Source: Otariodibacter oris (GTDB lineage: Bacteria > Pseudomonadota > Gammaproteobacteria > Enterobacterales > Pasteurellaceae). From it: DNA of 64,000 nucleotides. The notes beneath the pieces are model-generated. The model saw nothing but the letters and a program-made list of their open reading frames with translations, did not search any database and was not told where the DNA came from. Positions 28,560 to 37,255 of the stretch are shown piece by piece. The first letter of the stretch is position 1. Every line of letters starts with the position of its first letter. The stretch is taken from the NCBI RefSeq assembly GCF_009684715.1, contig NZ_CP016604.1:759262-823261 (forward strand), written 5' to 3'. A program made the translations under genes and the position numbers.

Positions 28560-30203
28560 TTAATGATTTTTAAAGCCAACAAAATGTTTAATTTTTGGTT
28601 TATCACCTTGATGATAGGCATTAATTTCAGCTTGTAGTTGGGCATCCACTTTTGAAATTCTTCCATGTTGACGTAGATGCTCAGCCCAGCTTTCCACTAA
28701 AAACCATTCTAAAATAATTTCAGGATCTTCCGTATCTTCAACGACTCCCCAAGAATATGCACCATCTTTACGACGATGTTCTGCAAATTTTTTCAGCTTT
28801 CTTAAGAATGCTTTTTGATCATCTTTATTGATTCGATATTCAACTTGAATCATCACTGGTGAACGATGAAGTGGAATATTATCGTGAGTATGTGGGGCTT
28901 CCCAGTGGTTTGCAGGGGATAAATCATCTTCACCTAATGGCAATTTGGCTTTATTAGCTAATACACTAATAATGATAAGTATCACTGCACCCAGGGCAAG
29001 CGTCATCGACAAACCAATATATTGTGCAACAAATCCCCAAGTTAAACTTCCAACAGTCATTGCACCATTAAATGTTGTGAGATAAATTGCCAAAGAGCGA
29101 CCTCGTACCCAATTTGGTAAAATCGTTTGGGCAACGCCATTTAACGTTGTTAATGCAGTAATCCAAGCAAATCCAAGGAATAAGGTTGCGATAACAGCAG
29201 ACCATTGCGGCGGAGAAAGTGCTAAGAAACACATGACGACAGCACTAATAATTGCGGACGTTAATAATAGCTGATCTGAGGATAAGCGGTTTCTTAATAT
29301 TGGAAGAATAATTGCACCAATAATGGCACCTATTCCCACTGCTGCAAGGAGTAATCCGTAGAATCCTGCTGTTCCGCCTAATAATTGGCGGGCAATTAAT
29401 GGTAATAATGCCCATACTGGACTGACAAATAAAAAGTAGAGGACAGTACGGAAAAGCACACGATGTAAAGGTTTACTTGATTTTGCATAGCGTAATCCTG
29501 CACGGAATGCGCCCCCAAAATGCTCAAAGAGTTCATCATGTTCTTTAACTTCCCGTTTCCACCACCATAATGCACTAATGACAAATGCATAGCTGATGAC
29601 ATCCATTCCATAAGCAAAAGATGCCCCAAGTTGTGCAAGGACAACCCCTCCAATAGCGGGACCGACTGCACGAGAAATGTTGATACCTAATGAATTAAGA
29701 GCAACGGCATTTTTAAGGTTTTCACGATTAACTAATTCAGGCACGATAGCTTGCCATGTTGGTCCCATTAGTGCCGCACCGATTCCTCCAGTAAAGGTAA
29801 AGAGAACAAGTGTTATGACAGATTGTAAACCTGTTGCAGAAAGTAGCATTAGACAGGTACTACTTAAGGCCAAAATGAACTGAATTGAAATAAGAAATTT
29901 ACGACGGTCTAATATGTCCGACATGACTCCAGCAGGAATTGCGAGTAAGAAAAAGGGGAGTGTTGTTGCTGCTTGAATAAGTGAAACTGCAGCAGGTGAG
30001 GCTGATAATTCGGTAATTAACCAACTGCTTGCTACATCACGAATAAAACTACCGACATTACCTACGATAGTTGCAATCCATAAAATGAGGAACAGTTTTT
30101 GCCTAAGTGGGGCAAAGCTACCACCTTGTTTATTATTTTTTGGCTCTAGGTGGCTAGGTTGATGATCGTGATTTTCCGACCTTTTCTTTTTAGAAATTGG
30201 CAT
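28560..30203 (-). CDS. MFS transporter of the EntS type with a C-terminal ABM-like domain
   Basis: 547-residue major facilitator (MFS_3/EntS-like) with 10 to 12 membrane helices between about residues 30 and 420. The motif A-like loop GVMSDILDRRKFL and the pattern ASSWLITELSASPAAVSLIQAA are typical of this exporter group. After about residue 440 a soluble domain follows (MIQVEYRINKDDQKAFL through KHFVGF) that looks like a dimeric alpha/beta barrel of the ABM monooxygenase type. The His-rich, charged N-terminus precedes helix 1. Ribosome site AAGGAGAG. Last gene of the 33.2-28.5 kb operon. Substrate unknown; an exported product or an inhibitor is possible. Confidence 0.82.
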   Translation of the reverse strand: MPISKKKRSENHDHQPSHLEPKNNKQGGSFAPLRQKLFLILWIATIVGNVGSFIRDVASSWLITELSASPAAVSLIQAATTLPFFLLAIPAGVMSDILDRRKFLISIQFILALSSTCLMLLSATGLQSVITLVLFTFTGGIGAALMGPTWQAIVPELVNRENLKNAVALNSLGINISRAVGPAIGGVVLAQLGASFAYGMDVISYAFVISALWWWKREVKEHDELFEHFGGAFRAGLRYAKSSKPLHRVLFRTVLYFLFVSPVWALLPLIARQLLGGTAGFYGLLLAAVGIGAIIGAIILPILRNRLSSDQLLLTSAIISAVVMCFLALSPPQWSAVIATLFLGFAWITALTTLNGVAQTILPNWVRGRSLAIYLTTFNGAMTVGSLTWGFVAQYIGLSMTLALGAVILIIISVLANKAKLPLGEDDLSPANHWEAPHTHDNIPLHRSPVMIQVEYRINKDDQKAFLRKLKKFAEHRRKDGAYSWGVVEDTEDPEIILEWFLVESWAEHLRQHGRISKVDAQLQAEINAYHQGDKPKIKHFVGFKNH

Positions 30204-30236
30204 GTTACTCTCCTTAATTTATGCTTTTCTATACAT

Positions 30237-30291
30237 ACAAGCGGTCGGATTCCGCGATTAATGTGCAAAATCCGACCGATTTTTATACTAA
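30237..30291. repeat. intercistronic hairpin starting with an uptake signal
   Basis: An exact ACAAGCGGT at 30237 overlaps the left arm. GGTCGGATT and AATCCGACC form the stem, followed on the plus strand by ATTTTTA. It lies between the amidohydrolase gene and the MFS gene, both on the minus strand, so it may lower downstream expression or stabilise RNA. Confidence 0.6.
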
Positions 30292-30304
30292 CAATAAGTT
30301 AAAA

Positions 30305-32200
30305 TTAAGCCATCCAGCAAGAACAACCTAATGCCCCAAAGAAACCTTTGAGGTCTGAGCTAGGTATATTAGATCCCCATGCTCTCGCATGATCGTGTCC
30401 GTGTACACCACAAGCACTGCCACAGCCACAGCTTGCAACAGCTTGTTGGCGAATTGGGGATAATGAGTTTTTACCAGCGCCTTCAGGATTGCCCCAAGCC
30501 GCAAATCCTTTATATTTACGAACTGGTGACCAATCTGGCATTGCTGGTGGGACTGGATTATCGTCTAAGGAAGTGAAATCACCATCACCAAATACTACAC
30601 GTCCACCAACCACAGTAAGATGTGAAGTTAAGAAAGAAATTTCATCTTCTGGTACGGTGAAATAATCTTTACTTGGTACGATAAAGTCAGCAAATTGTCC
30701 CACTTCGATACGTCCACGTTTACCTTCTTCATTAGAGAACCATGAAACATTTTCTGTCCACATACGTAGCGCAGTTTCACGATCTAAAAGATTTGCACGA
30801 GGATATAAACTTGTTCCACCTACTGTTTTACCAGTAACTAACCAAGAGAGTGCGACCCAAGGGTTATAAGAGGCAACACGGGTTGCATCTGTACCCGCAG
30901 AGACTTTTACTCCACGATCTAAAATTTTCTTCACTGGTGGAGTGGCTTCTGCCGCAGCAGCACCATAGCGTTCAACAAAGTATTCACCTTGGTATGCCAT
31001 ACGGTGTTGTACGGCGACACCACCGCCTAAAGCAGCGATACGGTCGATAGATTTATCTGAAATTGTTTCAGCATGGTCAAAGAACCAATTGATACCCTCT
31101 AATGGTATGTCTTTATTGACTTTTTCAAATACGTCTAATGCACGAGAAATAGTTTCATCATAGGTTGCATGTAAACGCCAAGGCCATTTATTTTCAGCTA
31201 AAATACGCACCACTTCTTCTAAGTCACCTTCCATTTGAGGTGGCATATCAGGGCGAGGTTGGCGGAAATCTTCAAAGTCAGCCGCAGAGTATACTAACAT
31301 TTCGCCAGCACCATTATGTCTGAAATAGTCATTACCTTGTTTATATTTAACTGAAGATGTCCAATTTAAGAAGTCTTCTTTTTCTTCTTTCGGTTTTTGT
31401 GTAAACAAGTTATAAGCAATACGTACAGTTAACTGATTTTCATCAGATAATTTTTGAATAACTTCATAGTCATCTGGATAGTTTTGAGAACCACCACCTG
31501 CATCAATAATACCTGTAATACCTAAACGGTTTAATTCACGCATAAAATGACGAGTTGAATTTAATTGATATTCAAATGGAAGTTTTGGACCTTTAGCTAG
31601 GGTTGCGTATAGAAGGCTTGCATTTGGTGCAGCTAATAATAAACCGGTTGGATTACCTTGGCTATCTCGTACAATTTCCCCACCCACTGGATTAGGTGTA
31701 TCTTTTGTATAACCGACAACACGTAATGCTGCGGCATTGAGTAATGCACGATCGTATAGGTGTAAAATAAATACGGGTGTATCTGGTGCAATTGCGTTGA
31801 TTTCATCAATCGTTGGTAAACGTTTTTCCGCAAATTGATGTTCGGTAAATCCACCAACGACACGTACCCATTGTGGTGCAGGGGTAATATCAACTTGTGC
31901 TTTTAGCATAGCAAGTGCATCAGCAAGGCTACGCACTCCATCCCAACGAAGTTCGAGGTTATAATTTAATCCACCACGAATAACGTGAGTATGATTATCG
32001 AAAAGTCCTGGTAATACGCCTCGACCTTTTAGGTCAATTTTACGAGTACTTTCACCGGCTAAAGGGACAACATCTGAATCTGAGCCGACAGCTAAAAATT
32101 TTCCATCTTTAATTGCTACAGCTTGAGCAACAGGTTGAGCTTTATTTAAGGTTGTAATATTACCATTGTAAAAAATGATATCAGGAATTTGATTTGTCAT
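30305..32200 (-). CDS. YtcJ-type amidohydrolase with a Cys/His-rich tail
   Basis: 631-residue member of the amidohydrolase superfamily (amidohydrolase family 3, YtcJ-like). Metal ligands are visible as DNHTH (His70, His72) after LKGRGVLPG, with HATYDET and FFDHAE in the barrel and SAGTDATRVASYNPW near the C-terminal side carrying the catalytic Asp. The N- and C-terminal beta-sandwich pieces (YNGNITTLNKAQPV and GRIEVGQFADFIV) fit the family. After about residue 585 there is an unusual tail with Cys591, 593, 597, 626, 628 and His600, 602, 604. A strong GGAGG precedes the start, which overlaps the XapX gene by 20 bases. Substrate is unknown; N-acyl or cyclic amide compounds are plausible. Confidence 0.85.
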   Translation of the reverse strand: MTNQIPDIIFYNGNITTLNKAQPVAQAVAIKDGKFLAVGSDSDVVPLAGESTRKIDLKGRGVLPGLFDNHTHVIRGGLNYNLELRWDGVRSLADALAMLKAQVDITPAPQWVRVVGGFTEHQFAEKRLPTIDEINAIAPDTPVFILHLYDRALLNAAALRVVGYTKDTPNPVGGEIVRDSQGNPTGLLLAAPNASLLYATLAKGPKLPFEYQLNSTRHFMRELNRLGITGIIDAGGGSQNYPDDYEVIQKLSDENQLTVRIAYNLFTQKPKEEKEDFLNWTSSVKYKQGNDYFRHNGAGEMLVYSAADFEDFRQPRPDMPPQMEGDLEEVVRILAENKWPWRLHATYDETISRALDVFEKVNKDIPLEGINWFFDHAETISDKSIDRIAALGGGVAVQHRMAYQGEYFVERYGAAAAEATPPVKKILDRGVKVSAGTDATRVASYNPWVALSWLVTGKTVGGTSLYPRANLLDRETALRMWTENVSWFSNEEGKRGRIEVGQFADFIVPSKDYFTVPEDEISFLTSHLTVVGGRVVFGDGDFTSLDDNPVPPAMPDWSPVRKYKGFAAWGNPEGAGKNSLSPIRQQAVASCGCGSACGVHGHDHARAWGSNIPSSDLKGFFGALGCSCWMA

Positions 32201-32462
32201 GATTTTTATCCTCCACTGTTATCGAATGTTTACTTGGTAGCTCTCCTAAAACAGATTTTGTAGCGTTAGTTTCTTGGCAAGCATTAACAAAGCTTTGTCC
32301 TGTAAACATACTTTTAGCTACAGGGATGACTTGTTCACCAATGAGCATACCAAGTAAACCTAATAGCGCGACAATAGGAGGTGCAGGAGATCGAACATCT
32401 AAAGCATAATAAATTACACCGACTAAAATTCCGACACCAAAGCTAAGAAGATACATTTTCAT
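32181..32462 (-). CDS. XapX domain (DUF1427) membrane protein
   Basis: 93 residues from the ATG at 32462, which follows ACAGGTAAAAAAA; upstream in-frame codons to 32516 run through a hairpin and lack a ribosome site. The first 50 residues carry the XapX pattern YLLSFGVGILVGVIYYALDVRSPAPPIVALLGLLGMLIGE, with two membrane helices around the invariant RSPAPP. The remainder is a soluble, weakly conserved tail. Function of XapX proteins is unknown. They commonly sit next to YtcJ-like amidohydrolases and isochorismatase-fold hydrolases, as here. Translationally coupled to the amidohydrolase gene. Confidence 0.85.
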   Translation of the reverse strand: MKMYLLSFGVGILVGVIYYALDVRSPAPPIVALLGLLGMLIGEQVIPVAKSMFTGQSFVNACQETNATKSVLGELPSKHSITVEDKNHDKSNS

Positions 32463-32474
32463 TTTTTTTACCTG

Positions 32475-32522
32475 TAAAAAAGCGGTTCGATTGTTACTGT
32501 TTTGGTAAAATCGCACCGCTCA
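32475..32522 (-). terminator. hairpin between the isochorismatase-fold gene and the XapX gene
   Basis: AGCGGTTCGATT (32481-32492) pairs with AATCGCACCGCT (32509-32520) with one mismatch. On the minus strand it is followed by six T, so it should partly terminate transcription after the first gene of the operon. Confidence 0.7.
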
Positions 32523-32551
32523 TCATTTATTTATTAATCAAAAATTGATTT

Positions 32552-33238
32552 TTATTTTGCTGGGTTTGGTCCGATGCGTTCACCATGTTCAACTCGTTCT
32601 GGAGCTTTATGTACCATTGTATAAGCATAATCAACACCCATACCATATGCACCAGAATGTTCTTTTACGATATCCATTACTGCATCATAAGTATCTCTAC
32701 GTGCCCAGTCACGTTGCCATTCAAGTAAAACTTGTTGCCATGTAACAGGAACAACACCTGCTTGAACCATACGATCCATTGCATATTTGTGTGCATCAGC
32801 AGAAGTACCGCCAGAAGCATCTGCAACCATATAGATTTCATAGTCACCTTCAAGCATTGCGCATAATGCGAAGCTTAAGTTACAAACTTCAGTCCATAAT
32901 CCTGCAACAACAACTTTTTTACGTCCATTTTTTGCTAATGCATCACGTACGTTTTGGTCATCCCAAGAGTTCATTGATGTACGTTCTAAGATTTTATGAT
33001 CAGGGAACACTGATAATAATTCTGGATAAGTATGTCCTGAGAAGCTTTCTGTTTCTACTGTTGTAATTGTTGTTGGAATATTAAATACTTTTGCTGCTTT
33101 TGCTAATCCAACAACATTATTTTTTAATGTTTGACGATCGATTGATTGTACACCAAATGCCATTTGTGGTTGGTGGTCGATAATGATTAATTGGCTGTTT
33201 TCTGGAGTCAATAATTCAAGAAGTTTTTTGTTAGACAT
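32552..33238 (-). CDS. isochorismatase-fold cysteine hydrolase, YcaC-like
   Basis: 228-residue cysteine hydrolase of the isochorismatase superfamily, closest in pattern to E. coli YcaC. Asp21 (IIIDHQPQ), Arg86 (LERTSMNSWDD) and Cys119 (GLWTEVCNLSF) occupy the triad positions of YcaC. DASGGTSADAHKYAMDRMVQAG is another family block. The C-terminus is about 20 residues longer than YcaC. True isochorismatases lack this pattern, so isochorismate is unlikely as substrate. Ribosome site GGAGACG precedes the ATG. It is the promoter-proximal gene of the operon with XapX, amidohydrolase and MFS genes. Confidence 0.85.
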   Translation of the reverse strand: MSNKKLLELLTPENSQLIIIDHQPQMAFGVQSIDRQTLKNNVVGLAKAAKVFNIPTTITTVETESFSGHTYPELLSVFPDHKILERTSMNSWDDQNVRDALAKNGRKKVVVAGLWTEVCNLSFALCAMLEGDYEIYMVADASGGTSADAHKYAMDRMVQAGVVPVTWQQVLLEWQRDWARRDTYDAVMDIVKEHSGAYGMGVDYAYTMVHKAPERVEHGERIGPNPAK

Positions 33239-33555
33239 AATTTCGTCTCCATATAATTAATTTAACGATACTACTTCAAACTTGGAGTAGATAAATTGAA
33301 CTTCAATCCAATTCACGGTTTGCATTATATGCCTACTATTCGATAGATAAAGCCAGTTTTTGGAAAAATATTGTTTACTAATTTTATATAATAGAATTGT
33401 TTTTTGATTTATTTTTCTAAAAAATTAAATAAATTATTGTTTATTAATAACTTTTAAACGATTAATATTGAATCAATATAGAAACTTTAGTAATAAAAAT
33501 CCCCAATTATTTTCATAATTGGGGTTGATATTAAAATGATGTTGGAATTTATATT
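33239..33555. other. intergenic region with a terminator and a probable promoter
   Basis: 317 bases without a gene. The left-hand part (33324-33329) holds TATAAT on the minus strand, a plausible -10 for the isochorismatase-fold operon, next to an imperfect palindrome CTATTCGATAG at 33336-33346 that could bind a regulator. No regulator gene is adjacent. The middle is very AT-rich. The right end holds the terminator of the alanine symporter gene. Confidence 0.45.
33492..33528 (-). terminator. terminator of the alanine symporter gene
   Basis: CCCCAATTAT (33501-33510) and ATAATTGGGG (33515-33524) form a perfect stem with loop TTTC. On the minus strand it is followed by ATTTTTATT. Confidence 0.9.
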
Positions 33556-35001
33556 TTATTGTTTACCATTCCATACTGTCGGATCGACTCCTCGCTTAAT
33601 TAATTGTGGATATTCTTCTACGTTGAAAACAGGCTCTTTATTGGCTTTGAGCTGTTTTTTATAGTCTTTAAGAATAATCCAAACAATTGGTGAAAGTAAG
33701 ATAATTGATACTAAGTTAATCATACCCATAGATGCCATAACGGTATCAGCGAACGCCCAAACAATACCACCACTACGTACCGCTCCAAAATATACAAAGA
33801 AAAGTACAACTAAACGGAATCCAAGAATAAATCCAGGTCTATTACGTATAAAGCGAATATTACTTTCTGCGTATGCATAGTTACCAACAATAGAGGTATA
33901 ACAGAATAGTAAGATAATGAAAGCAAGGAAATGTAAGCCAAATTCCCCCACATGGAATTCTAATGCAGTCTGAGTAAGTGATACACCATTGAGGGCTTCA
34001 CTCCCATAATTGTCGGACATTAAAATAATAATTGCAGTACTTGTACAAACGATAATAGTATCAACAAATACGCCTAACATTTGAATTAACCCTTGTGTTG
34101 CTGGATGTTTTGCATCAGATGTTGCTGCTGAATTTGGTGCAGAACCCATACCTGCTTCATTTGAGAATAAACCGCGTTTTACACCTAATAGCATTGCTTG
34201 AGAAAATAATGAGCCAAATAATCCACCAGCCATTGAAGAAAAATCAAATGCATTAGCAATAATATTTGATAGTACAGCAGGGACTTTTCCAAAATTCATT
34301 CCAAGAATAATTACGGCAATAATTAGATAGAATAAAGCCATCATAGGCACGATTCTTGCAGAGAGTTTACCAATTCGTCTTACACCACCAAAAATAATGG
34401 CAGCAGTCATAATAACTAATACAATCCCGACATATTGGGGATCCCAAGACCACGCATTTTTTGTTGCTTCTACAATAGAGTTAGCTTGAACAGCATTGAA
34501 AGCAAAACCGAAGGTAAAGATAAGAGTAACGGCAAAAGCAACGGCTAACCAAGGTGCTTTTAATCCTCGAGAAATATAGTAGGCAGGACCACCACGAAAC
34601 ATACCATCAGCATCTCTTTTTTTATAAACTTGAGCGAGTGATGATTCCGCAAAAGCACTACTCATACCAATTAATGCGGTGATCCACATCCAAAAAACTG
34701 CTCCAGGACCACCAAGTGCAATAGCAGTTGCTACACCACCAATATTACCTACACCAACTCGGCTCGCAAGACCTGTAGTGAATGCTTGGAATGGTGTTAG
34801 AGCATCACCAGTAGATGCACGCCCAAACCACATTTCACGAATACTTTGCGGAAGTAAGCGTAACTGGATTAAACCTGTTGTGATAGTGAAAAATAATCCC
34901 GTTCCAAGTAATGTGATAGTAGTAATATCCCATAATGGGCCATCTACATGCTCAACAATCCACCTTAGAACTGATTCAAACATCGTTACAATGCTTTCCA
35001 T
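33556..35001 (-). CDS. alanine/glycine:cation symporter family protein
   Basis: 481-residue inner membrane symporter of the AGCS family (sodium- or proton-coupled alanine/glycine uptake). The family signature GLASRVGVGNIGGVATAIALGGPGAVFWMW is at about 75-105 and GLFSNEAGMGSAPNSAA at about 275-291. Ten to eleven membrane helices are apparent. The ATG at 35001 follows GAGAGGTTATTCATTT. Some family genes in Pasteurellaceae have a glycine riboswitch; the 107-base upstream region here is too short and lacks one. Monocistronic, with its own terminator at 33501. Confidence 0.9.
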   Translation of the reverse strand: MESIVTMFESVLRWIVEHVDGPLWDITTITLLGTGLFFTITTGLIQLRLLPQSIREMWFGRASTGDALTPFQAFTTGLASRVGVGNIGGVATAIALGGPGAVFWMWITALIGMSSAFAESSLAQVYKKRDADGMFRGGPAYYISRGLKAPWLAVAFAVTLIFTFGFAFNAVQANSIVEATKNAWSWDPQYVGIVLVIMTAAIIFGGVRRIGKLSARIVPMMALFYLIIAVIILGMNFGKVPAVLSNIIANAFDFSSMAGGLFGSLFSQAMLLGVKRGLFSNEAGMGSAPNSAATSDAKHPATQGLIQMLGVFVDTIIVCTSTAIIILMSDNYGSEALNGVSLTQTALEFHVGEFGLHFLAFIILLFCYTSIVGNYAYAESNIRFIRNRPGFILGFRLVVLFFVYFGAVRSGGIVWAFADTVMASMGMINLVSIILLSPIVWIILKDYKKQLKANKEPVFNVEEYPQLIKRGVDPTVWNGKQ

Positions 35002-35108
35002 AAATGAATAACCTCTCTATGTTGGAAAAAATAATGCCAACATTGTAACGATTTTTTTACATTTTAAAAGTTTTTTTAATGATATTTATAAAAAAAAATA
35101 ATGGCAAG

Positions 35109-36116
35109 TTATCTTCCACCAAATAGGAGAGTCGTTGTATCAATTAAACTTCCGTGGAATAGCATTGTGCCAAATCCGATAAGAAAGATACCCATCATGA
35201 CTTTCATTCCAACGACAAGCTGTTTATTGGTATGCATAGAAAAATACCAACGGCTTGTTTCAATAGCTTTGTTACGGCTAAACAATACAAACAGTGCAAA
35301 TAATGTTAGAGTTAATCCCGTACCTAAAGCCATCACTAATGCAGAAGCTACTCCCCAAAGATATAGATCAATGGTATAAGCAAGGAATAATACTAATACG
35401 GCACCAGTACATGGGCGAAGACCAATACTAATGATAACCATCATCATAGATTTCCAATCTTGGATATTCTCCATTTCTTCCGATGAAGGAAGATGTTTAT
35501 GACCACAGCCACAATGCTCAGAGTGAACGTGATCTGCGGCAAGCTTAGCGGTATAAGCCACGGGTTGCTGGATAGATTGAATTTTCTTTATTTTTATCGG
35601 TTTGATTATTTCTTTTTTCTTCGCAAGATTTTTCCATACAGATTTAATGCTTTGGTAGATCCAATAGCATCCAAATAGAATCATCACGATAAAACTACCG
35701 CGTTCAACCCATGTTAACGTAAGATTAAAATGTTGACGAGATAGCGTAAGAACAACGACTAATAATGTCACTAGGCCAACTGCAACTAATCCCTGAAACA
35801 TCGCTGCAAGCAGTGTGATTTTAATTGTCTTTGGTATTTTGGTTGTTTCAAGAGAAAGATAGGTTCCTAGAATGAATTTACCATGACCAGGCCCTACGGC
35901 ATGAAATATGCCATAAATGAAGCTAACCACCATTAACCATAAACCAGCTTGCTGGCTATTTTCATTAAGTGCACGTAAAGAGGATGATATTTGTAAATTG
36001 AATTCACGTTGCCATTCCATGACTTTAAAAAGAAGGTAAGGATAGGCCTCATACATAGCAATAATGAGTAGTAATAGTGCAACTACCCAGAGTAATTTTT
36101 TATATTTTACTGACAT
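35109..36116 (-). CDS. nickel/cobalt transporter, NicO family
   Basis: 335-residue inner membrane protein of the NicO/RcnA type. HAVGPGHGKFILGTYL at about 72-87 is the metal-binding motif of the family, and a second GLRPCTGAVLVL motif lies near 231. A cytoplasmic or periplasmic loop near 195-210 is His/Cys-rich (HVHSEHCGCGHKH). About six to seven membrane helices. The start overlaps the end of the DUF1007 gene by ten bases. This pair is usual in Pasteurellaceae and related bacteria and is considered a nickel or cobalt transport system. Direction of transport cannot be read from the sequence. Confidence 0.85.
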   Translation of the reverse strand: MSVKYKKLLWVVALLLLIIAMYEAYPYLLFKVMEWQREFNLQISSSLRALNENSQQAGLWLMVVSFIYGIFHAVGPGHGKFILGTYLSLETTKIPKTIKITLLAAMFQGLVAVGLVTLLVVVLTLSRQHFNLTLTWVERGSFIVMILFGCYWIYQSIKSVWKNLAKKKEIIKPIKIKKIQSIQQPVAYTAKLAADHVHSEHCGCGHKHLPSSEEMENIQDWKSMMMVIISIGLRPCTGAVLVLFLAYTIDLYLWGVASALVMALGTGLTLTLFALFVLFSRNKAIETSRWYFSMHTNKQLVVGMKVMMGIFLIGFGTMLFHGSLIDTTTLLFGGR

Positions 36117-36748
36117 ACTATATTTACCTTTTGAGAAAATAATGCCCCGAGAGATAAGCTACTGGTTGTTGGCATATCGGGTGTTTCTGTTTGATCTAGC
36201 GAAGAAGCGTAAAGGCGTAAAGAATCATTAACCTGAGGTTCTTCCATTGATACTTTACAAACCGATTGAGGAGTAACAGTCACATCACTTGCTTTCTCAT
36301 AACTCATTGAAAGATAATAACTTGGTTCGAAAGTATATAATCTAAACGTATGACCTTTCAATGGTTGTGGCTTCGCTAGTGTTAATTCAAAGTGATATAT
36401 AATGCGATTCTTTTGAATTTCAACCGAAGGATTAATAGGCTGGGCTTTAAACTTTATCGGCTCATTCTTTTCATTATAGAACTCACTAAAATAATGAGCT
36501 TCTACCGCAGAGGTGGAAAGTTCATCGGTAATTTTTTGGATGGCTTCTGATTTATCTTCTGCATGATTGATTTCATACAAAAGTTCTGCGGAAGTAATTT
36601 CATCCAACATCCAACTCATTGCAAACCCTTTTAATGTATCATCTGTAATCAGCACTTGATTTTTCATATCAACAAAAGAGTGGGGATGAGCAAGGGCGGC
36701 TTGATTTACACAGAAAAGTCCGAGTAAACCTAAAAAGTATTTTTTCAT
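36107..36748 (-). CDS. DUF1007 family periplasmic protein
   Basis: 213 residues. Signal peptide of about 20 residues ending ALA, so the mature protein would start with HPHSFVDM, an N-terminal His-rich pattern typical of DUF1007 and suited to bind a divalent metal. The rest contains LKGFAMSWMLDEITSAELL and YEPSYYLSMSYE-like family blocks. It overlaps the NicO gene and is probably its metal-binding partner (inference from conserved pairing). A 7-6-7 palindrome lies 71 bases upstream. Confidence 0.8.
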   Translation of the reverse strand: MKKYFLGLLGLFCVNQAALAHPHSFVDMKNQVLITDDTLKGFAMSWMLDEITSAELLYEINHAEDKSEAIQKITDELSTSAVEAHYFSEFYNEKNEPIKFKAQPINPSVEIQKNRIIYHFELTLAKPQPLKGHTFRLYTFEPSYYLSMSYEKASDVTVTPQSVCKVSMEEPQVNDSLRLYASSLDQTETPDMPTTSSLSLGALFSQKVNIVCQ

Positions 36749-36818
36749 CTAATTGTCCATGATCGAAGTTGAAGGTTGTCTACAAATTGTTAACACCAAC
36801 TGACCGCTTGTGAAAAAA

Positions 36819-36838
36819 TTGTATAATGTTATATACAA
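36819..36838 (-). promoter_or_regulatory. palindrome upstream of the nickel/cobalt operon
   Basis: TTGTATA-ATGTTA-TATACAA has perfect seven-base arms with a six-base spacer, 71 bases upstream of the DUF1007 start. The position and symmetry suit a dimeric repressor such as a metal regulator. It also abuts the rnpB terminator. The binding protein is not identified. Confidence 0.45.
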
Positions 36839-36866
36839 AAAAACGAACAGAAAGTTCTGTTCGTCC
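36836..36866 (-). terminator. rnpB terminator
   Basis: CGAACAGAA (36844-36852) pairs with TTCTGTTCG (36855-36863). On the minus strand it is followed by seven T. It lies directly past the RNase P RNA 3' end. Confidence 0.88.
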
Positions 36867-36876
36867 TAAAAAAATT

Positions 36877-37255
36877 AAGTTGAGTTGGTTGATAAGCCGA
36901 GTTCTGTCGCGGACAATCATTCCTCTAGGCGCATGTTCGCACATACGCTCAAGCAACCTACCCGAATCCCAAGCGGGCAACTCGTTGGATTCCTATTTGG
37001 TCTTGCTACGAGTGGAGTTTACCTTGCCATGAACTGTTGCCAGCCATGCGGTGCGCTCTTACCACACCCTTTCACCCTTACCAGCCTAAACTGGCGGTCT
37101 GCTCTCTGTTGCACTTGTCGTAGGCTCACGCCTCCCAGACGTTATCTGGCACTCTGCCCTGTGTAGCTCGGACTTTCCTCTCGTCTACTTGTCCCCTAGT
37201 TTACGCAATGCGAATTTGAGGGCTTCAATAAACCAGCGATTGTCTAACCAACTCA
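36877..37255 (-). ncRNA. rnpB: RNase P RNA
   Basis: Catalytic RNA of RNase P, type A. On the minus strand the 5' end GAGTTGGTTAGACAATCGC pairs with the 3' end AACCAACTC to form helix P1. The universally conserved GAGGAAAGTCCGAGCT (CR I region) is at about 37170-37190, and the 3' conserved region with CGACAGAACTCGGCTTA is at about 36891-36910. Length about 379 bases. Small open frames on the plus strand in this stretch are antisense artefacts. Exact ends are estimated from P1 pairing and the terminator. Confidence 0.93.

Noticed and set aside
35002-35108. Glycine riboswitch upstream of the alanine/glycine symporter gene
   Set aside because: The 107-base gap is too short and lacks the conserved glycine aptamer elements. 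Only a short ATGTTGG/CCAACAT hairpin is seen.
36826-37166. Small open frames on both strands inside 36780-37170
   Set aside because: They lie within RNase P RNA and its terminator and have no ribosome sites or family features.
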